64,000 bases of DNA, taken from the NCBI GenBank assembly GCA_029747015.1, contig JAKOGI010000025.1, forward strand, positions 124,001 to 188,000. Reading direction: 5' to 3'. The DNA is from Carnegiea gigantea. Taxonomy: Eukaryota; Streptophyta; Magnoliopsida; Caryophyllales; Cactaceae. The notes beneath the pieces are model-generated. The model was not told where the DNA came from. It searched no databases and saw nothing but the letters and a program-made list of their open reading frames with translations. Of the stretch, positions 20,809 to 31,313 are shown one piece after another. The translations under genes were made by a program, and so were the position numbers. Numbering within the stretch: the first letter of the stretch is position 1; every line of letters starts with the position of its first letter.

Positions 20809-23800
20809 TCATACTCGACCCCTGATGATCCTTGCTGCTAACCTCACTTTTCTCTTGGGCTTCCTCCTCCTGCTCCTCCTCTCAAAAGTCTCCACAAACC
20901 ACTCATGGTGGCGGTCTGTAAAATATTTTCCCAAAGCACACCCAGCTGCAAAACCACTAACACAACCCAACCCCCTGATAATCCAATCAATCAGGTGATC
21001 AGAGTCATCTTCATCATTGGTTCCCATGGTTGTTGAAGGTGTCCAGGATTCATCCACATTCCTGCATTTCTTAGGCAATGGAATCCCACATAATCCTAAG
21101 TTGCCAACAAAAGAGCTCTCATCAAAAGCACCAAACTGCTCTCCTTGCAGTATAGGACCCACCAGAAGATTGTAAGAGACATTGATGACCTCAAGAGATG
21201 TTAGCTTAGTCAACTCTTGAGGAATCTCTCCAGAGAGGTTGTTGTTGGACAGGTCCAAGGATTCGAGATCAGTCATGTTGGCCGAGGACAATGGTATTTG
21301 GCCCTGAAGATTATTGTGGGATAGGTTGAGTGCTTGAAGCCCCCTCAGTTGCTCAATGACATCTGGAATTTTCCTGTGAAGTTATTACTTGAGAAATCAA
21401 TCACTCAAAACACTGACAATATCTTCGTGTACATCATATTATTGCCCTCGTTTGTTATGGTGATCGAGTAATTATATTGCTCAGACACTAGAAAAATTCC
21501 CTTTGGTGTGATTGTACTTAAGCTCGTTGTGATGCCAGATGTTGGTGACTGCCTTTCCGTAGTGATCTTCATGGAATCCCAGTGTAGAAGATATTCCAAG
21601 GGCAAATCACCAGAAAGAAAATTCTTAGAAAAATCAATAATGCGCAGAGAACGAAAATAAAGACTGGCTTTTGGACTAGTTATCTTGCCATGGAAATTGT
21701 TTTCTCGAAGAATAAGTATATGCAATTTTGGAAGAGATCCAAGCCATGGGGGAAAAGTATCATCGATATGATTTCGCCCAACGTCAAGTACCTCAAGATT
21801 ATTGCAATTGGTTAACGACTTAGGCAGCCTTCCTTGCAGTTGATTTTCGCTGAGATCAATCATCCCCAGGTTGCAGGATGCAGGAAACACTCTGGGGACA
21901 GTGCCAGAGAAGTTATTGCCTTCCAGGTTCAACACTAAGAGAGCACCTCTAAGTTCATTGATGCAGCTAGGAATCTGGCCACTCAAGTTGTTGAAGGATA
22001 TATCAAAATATTCCATCAAACTTGCATTGCATATCTGACGAGGAATGTCTCCAACAAATTCATTGTTGGAAACTTGATAGATTACTATCGAACTAGGCGG
22101 GATGGGAAGGGAATCTTGTAGGTGGTTATCTTCAGGATTCAAAATCTCTAAATAACCCCATGGGAGGGACACAACGGGTTGTTCAAAGGCTGTGAAGAAG
22201 GTCTGAGAATGGTCAAGCATGTATAGACTCTCTCTGGTGACATTCAGAAACCATTGAGGTATCACGCCGTGAATTTTATTGTTGCTGAGATCTAATTGTT
22301 CTAGTTCATCTTGATTGTGTAAAAACCAAGGAGACTCAGTTAAATTGCAGGAGCTGAGGTATAAAGATTGAAACTTTGGAACAACTACATTGCCAACATT
22401 CTTGCACCGAAATGTCAACTTGACAACACCAGATAAATGCAGGTCAACAAGATTTTTGAGCTTCAGAAAAGCATCAAAGTTTCCATATAGGTTGGCATTT
22501 TCATTGAAGGACAGTGTTGCAACATCTGCGAGTTGAGAAATCGCTTCAGATGGTATTCGACCATTTAGTTGGTTATCCTCCAGAGACAAAAATAGTAAGT
22601 GGGTTAGGTTCGCGAGCCAATTTGGGATTTGCCCTGTTATATGATTATGACTGAGATCCAAGTATATGAGATCGGTTAAAATGGAAAGGAAAGATGGGAC
22701 CTCACCGCCTAAATTCATTCCAACAAGGACAAGATGATTGAGCTGGTTTTGCTTGACCAACCATGAAATCAATTCTTTAGATGCAACTTTAAAATTTGAA
22801 AGACCTAATGCTTGGAGTTGGGTTAAATTTGTGAGAGCAGATGGGAAGTCACCACTGAAATCATTGTAACTAAGGTCCAACCTGATTAGGTTTGTGAGAT
22901 TGCCAAGTAAAGTTGGCAAAAAGTTGTCCAGCCCGAATACCCGAATTTGTTCGACCCGGAAAAAATTGGGCACGGTCATGAATTTTTCGTCCGAATTTTG
23001 AATCCGGACAAAACATTTTTATATTTCTATTGTCCGAACCCGGTTTTGACCCGAATTTAGCCTTGTCCAAATTGTCCGACCTGAAAAAAATCGGGTATTG
23101 GACACCAATTGCCTGTCCGAATTTTGACATTGTCCGATTTGTTCGATCCGAATTCGACCCAAACCCGAATTTTTGCCAACCCCATTGCCACGTGATGAAG
23201 GAATTGGTCCTGATAAATGGCATTGAAATAAAAGAAGTGTTTCGAGACCAGCAAGGTTTCCAATAGAAGATGGCAATTCTCCATGAAATGCTGCAACAGC
23301 AAGGCCTAAATATTTAAAAGAACTATTCTGTTGAAACTCGGGAAGGTATCCTGCAAGATGTATGTTCCCTAACAAATTAAGAGCTTCAAGACGAGGTAAC
23401 TAAAAAATGCTTGTTGGAAATCGCCTATACAAATTACAAAATTGAAAGGAAACATATTGTAATAAGCTGAGGTTCGCGAGCACAACAGATATTGGGAAGG
23501 ATATTTCAACTACATCAAGAGAGAGTGTTTCTGAGTGGGTCAAGTTTTGACGCAACTTCTTCCAACTAGAATATTCAAATCTAAGCCCCTTATTGTAAAA
23601 AAGATCAAGGGATATGAGCTGGGATAATTTCGAAGTTTCAGAAGGGATTTGCCCATCTAATGCAGACCCTGTGAGATCAAGGCTTCTCAAGTTGGACAAA
23701 TTGCCAATTTGAGAGGGGATGGGAAAGTGGTTGAAGTTATTATCAGAAAGATCAAGGTGTTGGAGATGAGTGAGAGTGAAGAGGGTGCTGTTCCAGTGGA

Positions 23801-24122
23801 GTGCACCATAAAGACAACTTCGGCTGAGGTCCAGTCCTACAACATGACCTGATTCCTTATTGCAAACCACTTTATCCCACAAACAGCAATTTGGCTCACC
23901 TGCCCATGACTTCACCTTTGGATATGCTGAGGGATCATCTGCAGCAGTACAGTCTATCACAAAACTCTGCTTGAATTGAAGTAAGGCTGACCTCTCATCC
24001 TCAAAGCATGAGAAAGAAGGCTGCAAGGACAACGAAGAGTTAGCACATACTAGTGTGATGGCCTGAAGACAAGGTAACAAAACCAAGATGAGAAAGCATT
24101 GGCAGAACAGCCAAAACCCCAT
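20809..24122 (-). pseudogene. RLP: LRR receptor-like protein pseudogene 3, near full length
   Basis: From the ATG at 24122 come a signal peptide (MGFWLFCQCFLILVLLPCLQ), the N-cap CFEDERSALLQFKQSF and CCLWDKVVCNKESGHVVGLD. LRRs follow, then the island with YNYSITITNEGNNMMYTKIL, final LRRs and the cap [20 protein letters not shown]. An acidic stretch (TNDEDDSDH) leads to the GxxxG transmembrane segment [18 protein letters not shown] and a basic tail ending in IIRGRV. Four lesions are visible: a TAG after FPTSIF at 23400, a MITE inserted at 22909-23183 that brings a stop at about 23019, a TGA in place of Arg in FRVIDF at about 21405, and a frameshift near 21370. The parts on both sides of the first three lesions share one frame, so the decay is recent. 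The full architecture shows what RLP 2 lacks. Confidence 0.9.
22909..23183. mobile_element. MULE-like MITE, 275 bp, inside an LRR-coding exon
   Basis: An 11-bp perfect inverted repeat, GTTGGCAAAAA and TTTTTGCCAAC, lies near the two ends. Flanks ATTGCCAAGT (22899-22908) and ATTGCCACGT (23184-23193) form a 10-bp target duplication with one mismatch. Paralogous RLPs read straight through at the same LRR, confirming an insertion. The interior repeats CCGAATT and GTCCGA motifs many times. Element plus duplication equals 285 bases, so the reading frame is kept, but one stop is introduced. The 9-11-bp duplication points to the Mutator superfamily. Confidence 0.75.
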
Positions 24123-24182
24123 GGTAATCAAGTACCCGTGTACTGTTATTGTAGTGACTTCTTACCGAGAAATTAAGCCTCC

Positions 24183-24191
24183 TTTTATATA
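24183..24191 (-). promoter_or_regulatory. TATA box of RLP 3
   Basis: TATATAAAA on the minus strand, in context GCGTGTATATAAAAGG, about 61 bases before the ATG at 24122. Confidence 0.5.
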
Positions 24192-24199
24192 CACGCAAG

Positions 24200-25210
24200 G
24201 ATCTCGTTTCTAGTGGTTTTTCAGTGATGTATGCTTCGCTTTCTAGCCAGTTAGAATGCCACTCAAATCTCCTGTCAAAGATACTGGTAGCAAAATTCTT
24301 GCTTCCATTTACTAAGTTGGTGGGAAAGCAAGAAAATTTGTGGCCAGACTGCTTAAATACAAAATGCAAATCTCGGAAAATTTGAACTCTTACTGTTGGT
24401 ATACCAAGACCAACATATTAGGATTGGAAGTGCAAGGACAAAACCTCAGATACCAGTAGCTAATTGCCTTAGGAGGAAGGTCATTACTTTTTGAACAGGT
24501 GACAGAGATGACTTTCTAATAGCTCTTTGAACACGGAGGGACTAAAGAAAAAACAACAAATTTGTTGATTGGTGTTATTGACCAGGTGGTGCTATCTAGA
24601 TCAACTTTGATGGCACTCATTCTTCACTAGGCGTAACAGTAGGTTATATCATTCATATTTAGACAGAGAGATTTGTCCATAATTTACTAAAAACAGAGAA
24701 AATACGCATTCCGAAACAAAAAAAGAACGTATTTTTAAGTTTTGAAAAATGCAATACACTAGATGGTCTAGTGCAAGGAGCTTATTCTTGTCAGACTTGC
24801 TTATTCAATACATGAAAAAATTAATGATAATAACAAAGCCTATGAACAGAAGAGAATATAGTGCACATTGGTACATTACCACGGGTGTTTCCAGCTACAG
24901 ATTTCAACAAAAGAACTCGAGGAAAAGTGTGAGAATATTCTCCTTCTCCAAAAGAATGCATAAGCTTGGGTATGCACTGTGTCCCATTATCAGACAACCA
25001 CCTCATTACAACGTTAATCAATAAGACTTAAAAACTGGATTAAGTAAACTATGTGAAAATTTGGATAACACATAAAAGGGAAACCAGTGCATAAGACATC
25101 AGTTATTCAACTCTAAGACACAAAAGCGTAGCTAAAGATTCGAAATCATAAACTGAATACATTTTCTAAGGTAGAGAGATAGAATCTGAAGATATTGATG
25201 GCATAGAAGA
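24200..25210. other. Spacer between RLP 3 and RLP 4, no gene seen
   Basis: Upstream flank of RLP 3 followed by AT-rich sequence. Overlapping frames of up to about 90-110 codons on both strands show no family pattern. Confidence 0.45.
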
Positions 25211-26934
25211 TCAGCCCCTATGTACTGGTGATCTACTCATTCTTCTCTTTGACTTCATCCTTCCAAAGGTCTCCATGAACCACGCATGGTATTTATCAGT
25301 TATGTAAAGTTTCCCAACAATAAAGCCTACCATAAAACCACTAGCATAGCCCAGCAACCTGATGATCCAGTCAACCAACTCGATTCATCTCCCTGTCATT
25401 GTCTGTCATGGGTGGGCCTTCAGCTTCATCTGTATGTCTGCACATCTTGGATAATGGACTTCCGCACAATCCTGAGTTCCTGTCAACTGAGCTGCTATCA
25501 AAGGTGCTGAACTGTCCTCCTTCGGGTATTAGAGCCACAAGATTGTTATGCGATACATTGAAGACCTCCAAATATGTGAGTTCTGACAACTCGTGTGGTA
25601 TTCCTCCCGAAAGCATGTTCTAAGAAAGGTTCAATGAATCAAGCCCCTTAATGTCAGCAAGAGAAGATGGGATACCTCCATTGAGATTGTTGTTGGACAA
25701 GTTCAGAGCTTCAAGCCCTCTCAAATTTCCAACAGCGGCCCAGATTTTTCCAGGAAACTTGTCGCTTGAGAAATCAATGACTCTTGAATACACTTAATGT
25801 CAGCAAGAGAAGATGGGATCTCACCGACTAAATCTATGCTACGGAGAGCTAATATGGTCAGCTTTTTAAGCTTCGGCAACCAAGTCATCAAGTCTCTATT
25901 CCTAAACTTGAGGCTTGATATATCTAAAGCATGGAACTGGGTTAGATTTGTAATGGAAAAGGGCATGTATCCTGTAAAATTGTTACCAACAAGGTACAGA
26001 TCTCTAAGTTGTGTTAGGTTACCTATTGTTGAAGGAACCGTTCCTGAGAAAGGGCCTCGCCAAAGTAGCAATCTCTCCAAAGAACTGAGGTATCCAATGG
26101 AGGGCGGCCACTTCCCAGAAAATTTAGTCAGACATAGTTCCAATCTTCTTCAGAGACTGTAGGAAGAAACTCAGGCAGTGAACCCTCAAGATCAATATTG
26201 CCAGCAAAAGACATAAATTCAAGTTTTGGTAAATTAAAAATACTACTCTGGAATTCATCATACAAATTGCAAAACCGAAAGTGGCCCTTAGAGAAGTCAA
26301 ATTCTCAGACAATAGGCACAGTTGAGGATATGTCAACTTCAGCAAGATGAAGTTCAGTCAATGTAGTTAGATTTCCAACCAGTTCCTCAAGACTAGGATG
26401 TTGAAGTTCCAACAGGGAATAGTGACCCAAGGGATCGAGATTCAAAGCAAGATCTAGGACACAGAGGCTTGATAGGGTTGAGATTTCTGACGGAATTTGT
26501 CCACTGACGACTGAATTCGAGAGATTCAGAATTGACAACTTGCCAAGTTGACCAACTGCATGGAGGATTTCAGGGTAGCTGAAGTTATTATAACCAAGAT
26601 TAAGGCTTTCAAGATGGTGCAGGTTCAAGAGGCTGCTGCTACTGGGGACGGTGCTGTAAAGACAACTACTACTAAGATCAAGCTCTATTACATGACCTGT
26701 GTCTTTGTTGCACTCTAAGCCATCCCATCTACAGCAGTCTGGAGTTCCTTTACCCCAGGACTTGAGCTGTGGATATGCATATGGATGGCATCCACTTGAA
26801 CTGAAGCAAGGCTGACCTTTCATGATCAAGGCATGAATAGGATGGCTGCAAGGATAAGAGAGAGTTCGCAACTACATAAGAAGAAGATAATAAAGCCAAG
26901 ATGAGCAGGTTTTGAGACAACAACCACACCCCAT
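25211..26934 (-). pseudogene. RLP: LRR receptor-like protein pseudogene 4 with a large internal deletion
   Basis: A start ATG at 26934 is followed within 22 codons by a TAG, and the N-cap (LDHERSALLQFK) is out of frame with the CCRWDGLECNKDTGHVIELD block. LRRs run to IDLVGEIPSSLADIK, which joins directly to the post-island region RVIDFSSDKFPGKIW. The island and roughly half of the LRRs are therefore missing. The last LRRs, the cap LVALIPEGGQFSTFDSSSVD, a GYASGFMVGFIVGKL transmembrane helix and a basic tail (MKSKRRMSRSPVHRG) follow, with a TAA after LNLS near 25621 and frame changes. A 27-bp direct repeat flanks the junction. It is clearly non-functional. The promoter is not obvious; the NEK remnant lies about 400 bases upstream in the same orientation. 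Confidence 0.88.
25647..25819. repeat. 27-bp direct repeat marking the RLP 4 deletion
   Basis: An identical 27-base sequence (starting CTTAATGTCAGCAAG) occurs at 25647-25673 and 25793-25819. Both copies encode the LRR piece IPSSLADIK. One copy lies exactly at the deletion junction, the other in the LRR after the island. Confidence 0.85.
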
Positions 26935-27330
26935 GATGAGATTTTATTAATCAGGGCCTGCATATCCTGCACAATAATAAACCCAATAGTCAAAGATCAT
27001 TCTCAATAAACTAGAAGCAGTGCATTGTCTTTTTTTTTTGGGGGGGGGGGCTGAGTAATCAAAAAATTTCTAATAATCAAAGCTGTATATTGTCAGAAAT
27101 GTGAAGGCAGAAAGGGAAAATTAGAAGAAGTGCATCCTCTGAAAGTTATAGGCTAGAAGGGTCTAAAAATGTAAGGTAAAAAGAGATGGATAGAAGCAAC
27201 TAGATCAAAGCCTTCCCTTAATGGGTTTGCATGAAAATTTCAGAGAAGGCATTGAGATGTCCTTGTCCAATAATACTAGCCACAAAATGGGTACAAAAGC
27301 TAATCTCTTGAATGAATATAGGTGACTTAC
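26935..27330 (-). other. Spacer between the NEK remnant and RLP 4
   Basis: Apart from the T-G tract no feature is seen. The missing last part of the NEK kinase domain was looked for here and not found. Confidence 0.45.
27030..27050. repeat. T10-G11 homopolymer junction
   Basis: Ten T followed by eleven G. Similar tracts occur at 32372-32391, 54491-54514 and, in reverse complement, 35130-35149. Confidence 0.9.
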
Positions 27331-28586
27331 AAAAGCCTTAAATGCAGGCCTCAGAGCAGCCATTTCATAGATACAGCAACCTAGATGAATAAGATGGCAC
27401 AGATGTTAGGTTGCTTTTACCCAGAACACAGAAGGGGAAAAGAGAACCCCAAACGTTAAGACCTCAAATTTGTGCATGCAAAGCAGATTCAACTGACCTA
27501 ATGAGTAATGACCAAATATCAGACTTTGAGCCATAAGGTATATCTGCAAGAAGCTCAGGGCACATATAACTAGGAGTTCTGACCACCTGTATTTTGAGAA
27601 GGCAACTGAATTCAGATGCTTCTAATACCAAGCTTTTGTAACTTCAACTGCTGTTTCTGCGAAATACTTACAGAGGAAGCAAGATCATCTGAACTTAGTA
27701 ATTTTGGTAGACCAAAATCACCTGTCATCATTAGTTGACATTAGCCACTGTAACACTGCAGAATCAAATGCCACAAAAATTGTGTGCCTGTGCTACAATC
27801 AAAGATAACAAGACGAGGCTTTCTTACCAAGACGTATGCCCTGATCTCTAGTTAAAAATATATTTGAACACTGCCCGATCAGAAATCAGAAATTAGTATA
27901 AGAGTATAGTTAATAAAAGAAAACATAACAAAGATACTAGCAAATTCCTTCAAATCTTTGCTAACCTTAACATCTCGATGAACAATATGGTTCATATGCA
28001 AGTAATCAAGCGCCATCAGAAGTTGAACCAGCCATTTACACAGTTTCTACAAGCAATTAAAGTTTGCATAAGAAACCTAAAGCTGTGCAACACAGTTTCT
28101 ACAAGTACTTTTAGTTCAAATCATTAAAGTAGCACACCTTATGTATTGGAATTTTTTTTAAGAGAAGGCAATATTCATTACTTACGTATTGCATATTAGC
28201 ACAGGGAATTTATGCATCCAAATTCCAAGATGTTGTCTCGATATTAGATCTAATAATTAGAATAATATTTCTGTTTCTTCAACCGCTCATTACTAACTAT
28301 GAAGGGTTTACCACTGACCTCCTGATGAGCAGATCGGCGTGTCCTGTTTGTTTGACGAGCAAGTCGGATTTTCTTCAGGACATACCTGGAAAGAATAACG
28401 ACTGTCACATAAGAGTAGCACATAGCTCATGCCTTGGAGTTACCACAGCTAGAAACTTCAACTGAGAGATCTTAAGATGAATGGATGTAGATGAACTTCC
28501 TTCTTCTTCTCAATTTTGTGTCTGAGAAGAAGGGCAGAACCAAAGGCACCCTTCCCAATTTGCTCCAATATTTCGTACTGCTCCAT
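27331..28586 (-). pseudogene. NEK: NEK-family protein kinase pseudogene (kinase domain only, incomplete)
   Basis: Plant NEK kinases act on microtubules and directional growth. Exon pieces with matching splice sites are: [20 protein letters not shown] (from ATG 28586), YVLKKIRLARQTNRTRRSAH (28385-28319), [20 protein letters not shown] then VHRDVK (28046-27966), CSNIFLTRDQGIRL (27870-27828), GDFGLPKLLSSDDLASS (27721-27672), [20 protein letters not shown] (27586-27498) and CIYEMAALRPAFKAF (27380-27331). The Lys, HRD, DFG and CPE motifs survive. The exon between HQE and KLCKW, which carries the start of the N-lobe/C-lobe hinge, is missing, as is everything after KAF. A 7-bp tandem duplication after WSL breaks the frame, exon 1 lacks a good donor, and the glycine of VVGTPS has become Arg. 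It shares orientation with RLP 4 downstream. Confidence 0.8.
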
Positions 28587-30273
28587 TTTCAGCCCTGAAA
28601 TTCTCCCCTTGTGCCTTGACTCAGAAAAGAGCTAGTCCTGACTGTTACAAGCAACGAAGACATGTTGATACACATCAAAATGGATTATGTAAAGCAATCA
28701 TGCTCAAGCACAAAAAAGAGTCATAGGATGCAACACCTTAATGAACAAGAACTAGCATCGAAGCATATAAACTTAGTTGGCGAATTACATTACTGTTTTT
28801 TAAGCAGGCTAACAACTTAAGACTAGATCTAGGCAGAGACTGACAGAAGAAAGATGGATTTGACATTAATAAACCACAAGATAGAATCCGGTTTAATCAC
28901 CTTGAAAAAAGGTGATAAAACACTTGGTAGTAATATCTAACCTCACATGGATCTAACACACAGTAACCTAGAGAGATTGAGTTTGCTCACTACCCATAGG
29001 CCACAGCGACCTAATTCAGATAATAACAGCAAGATAAATCACAGGCAATATGGAAACCTAGCTTGAGCAATAAAAACAATGCAAAGCAGAAATCCTCAAT
29101 TAGTCACAGCATTTGCTAAAACCCTACATAAACAATCACATAAGAAACATTCAATAACTGGTTTACTTACATGGGTTTCCCCAACACATGCCATACAACT
29201 ATACAAGCATTACTGGGCAACCCCCCCTCCCCCCAAATAGAGCAACCCAAAAAAAAGAAAAAGAAACCCAGGGGTATTTAGGGCGCGAAATGCACAAAGT
29301 TTTTCATTCAAATTAAATCCAGATACAATACCTCCGACATAATTAGGATTCCCCACATCAGAAACGCACACAAATGCATAAATATCATACCAACAAATTA
29401 TAATACATACAGAAATACAAGAAACGTAACCCAGAGCCCACATTCTTTTAAACTTGAAAAGTTCACAGAGCACTTACAAGACCTAAACCTCAAAGTCTCC
29501 AAATTTCACCAAAACCCACGAAATGTACTGCATTCATCTTAATCTACAAAGAAAGAAAAGGAAATTCAAACAAATCCCAGATGAGGGTGAGGGAGTACCC
29601 AAAAATGGGGCATGCTTATGCAAAACGGATGTCCTTGTACTCCGCTCCCCGCTCCGTAACAAGTGGAAATGAAGATAGACAAAGAGATAGAAGATAATAT
29701 TGATGAAAAAGATACTGGGGCAAGGAAAAACACAAAGAAAAAAAACAAAGGCTGAAAATTCAAAGTTCAAATTTTGAGGAGAGAGTAAGAGCGAAGAATG
29801 GGAGTCAAAAGAGAGAGGACCCAGAAAAAAGACTTCGAAGAGCAAAAGCAAAAGCAAATCAAAGTGAATAGGAGTACAATCCAATCCAAATTTGAAGAAA
29901 TTTGAGGGAGAATTTGTGCATAAGAATTACAATTGATAACTAATAAGTTTCTGCCAATTGGGTTCGTTTCTTTTCTCCAACAATTATGGGTTTTTGCCCT
30001 TTTTTATACTGCTATTGCTACTGGCTGGCACATTTGCATTTGGGTTTCTGGGAAGCTGAGTTAAGAAGGATTTAGCATATAAAACTATGGACGCATTCAA
30101 CATTTTGTCGGCAGTTAATGGGGGGCAATGGTTCAAAATTTTCAAAGCCAAAGAAAAATTCTTGCCAAGGAGTTGGGGGGAAAGCTAATCTTACTTTACG
30201 GTTGGGTGAATATATATTGATGTTGAGATCTATGTTATTCAAATTATGCAGCATCCATAATGAATTTATTCAC
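28587..30273. other. Upstream flank of the NEK remnant, no gene seen
   Basis: It may contain the old 5' leader and promoter of the NEK gene. CCCCCC-rich and purine-rich stretches near 29215-29240 and 29550-29880 give open frames of low complexity (runs of F, L and S) without family features. Confidence 0.45.
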
Positions 30274-31313
30274 GTAATGTTTGATTGGAAGGAAAATAGT
30301 TTTCACGGAAAATTATTTTCTATGGAAAATGTTTTTTCAAGGAAAATTAATTTTCATGTCACATTTTTCATTGTTTGGTATAAGAATAATCATTTCCCAT
30401 GAAAAGAGGAAAACATCAACTAAATTATTTGAATGGCGAAAACTATTGACTGAATGGTCGTAGTTGAGATAAATGTTGATCAAATGAAGGAATTTTGAGC
30501 TTCAAATTCATGTTTGAGTTTTTTTCAATATTTCTTCTCGGATATTCAAGTTTTGATCTAAACCATTGGAATTATTTTAGTAATAAAAAATATCAACTGA
30601 ATTATTTAGGTAGCTAAAAATGTCGATTGAATTGTCAGGGCGAAGATAAATGTCGACCAAATGAAAAAAATTTGAGCTCAAAATTTAGATTTGAGTTTAT
30701 TTTAATATTTCGTATCGGATAGTTAAGTTTTGATGCAAGCTATTGAAATTGTTCAAGTGGTGAAAAATATTGGCTTCACCATTTAAGGGTCGAAAAATAT
30801 CAATTGAATTGTCGTTGTGGAAAAAAAATATTGACCAAATGAAAAAATATCAAACTCAAAATCTGAATTTGAGCCTATTTTAATATTTTCTATCTGATGA
30901 TCAAGTTGCAATCCAAATCGTTGAAATTGTTTTAGTGGCGAGTCGACTGAATTGTTTTCGTGACAAAAAAATATTGATTAAATTATCATGGTGGAAATAA
31001 ATATCGATCAAATGAAAGAAATTTGAGCTGAAAATTTAGATTTGAGTATATTTTAATTTTTTCCATTGGATAGTTAAATTTCGATTCAAACTGTTGAAAT
31101 CAAATTTTGCACCTAAATTTCAGCTGACCATATCATCAAAGAGTTGAATGAAAAAAGTCAACATTCTACCTTCTCAAAAAGAAAATCATTTTCCTCGATT
31201 GAGTGAAAATCATTTTCCGTGGAAAATAGTTTTCCACCCTTTATTGTGTCAAACAACAAAAATTTGCAAAACCATATTTCGAGAAAATCATTTTCGCCCT
31301 AACCAAGCACTAC
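30274..31313. mobile_element. Inverted-repeat element of about 1 kb, unclassified
   Basis: The left arm starts GTAATGTTTGATTGGAAGGA and the right arm, read in reverse, GTAGTGCTTGGTTAGGGCGA; both then run into repeated GGAAAATNATTTTC palindromic motifs for over 100 bases. Ends are approximate and no clean target duplication was found. The interior consists almost entirely of four tandem units of about 175 bases. No coding capacity. The TGTTTGGTTGG-type terminus is a style seen in non-autonomous hAT or Mutator elements, so the class is left open. Confidence 0.55.
30430..31112. repeat. Four-copy tandem array, period 173-178 bp
   Basis: The anchor CAAATGAA recurs at 30481, 30658, 30836 and 31009. 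Each unit repeats, in order, an ATTTGAGCT..AAATTTAGATTTGAG block, a TATTTTAATATTT block, a GGATAGTTAAGTTTTGAT block, a TTGAAATTGTTTTAGTGG block and a TGAATTGTC block. The copies have diverged by scattered substitutions and small indels. Confidence 0.8.

Noticed and set aside
26935..27330. NEK-RLP 4 fusion gene
   Set aside because: Same orientation, but 400 bases of non-coding sequence lie between them and the NEK part is broken; no open path joins them.
29534..29884. 116-codon minus-strand frame rich in F, L and S
   Set aside because: Low complexity caused by purine-rich DNA; no conserved pattern.
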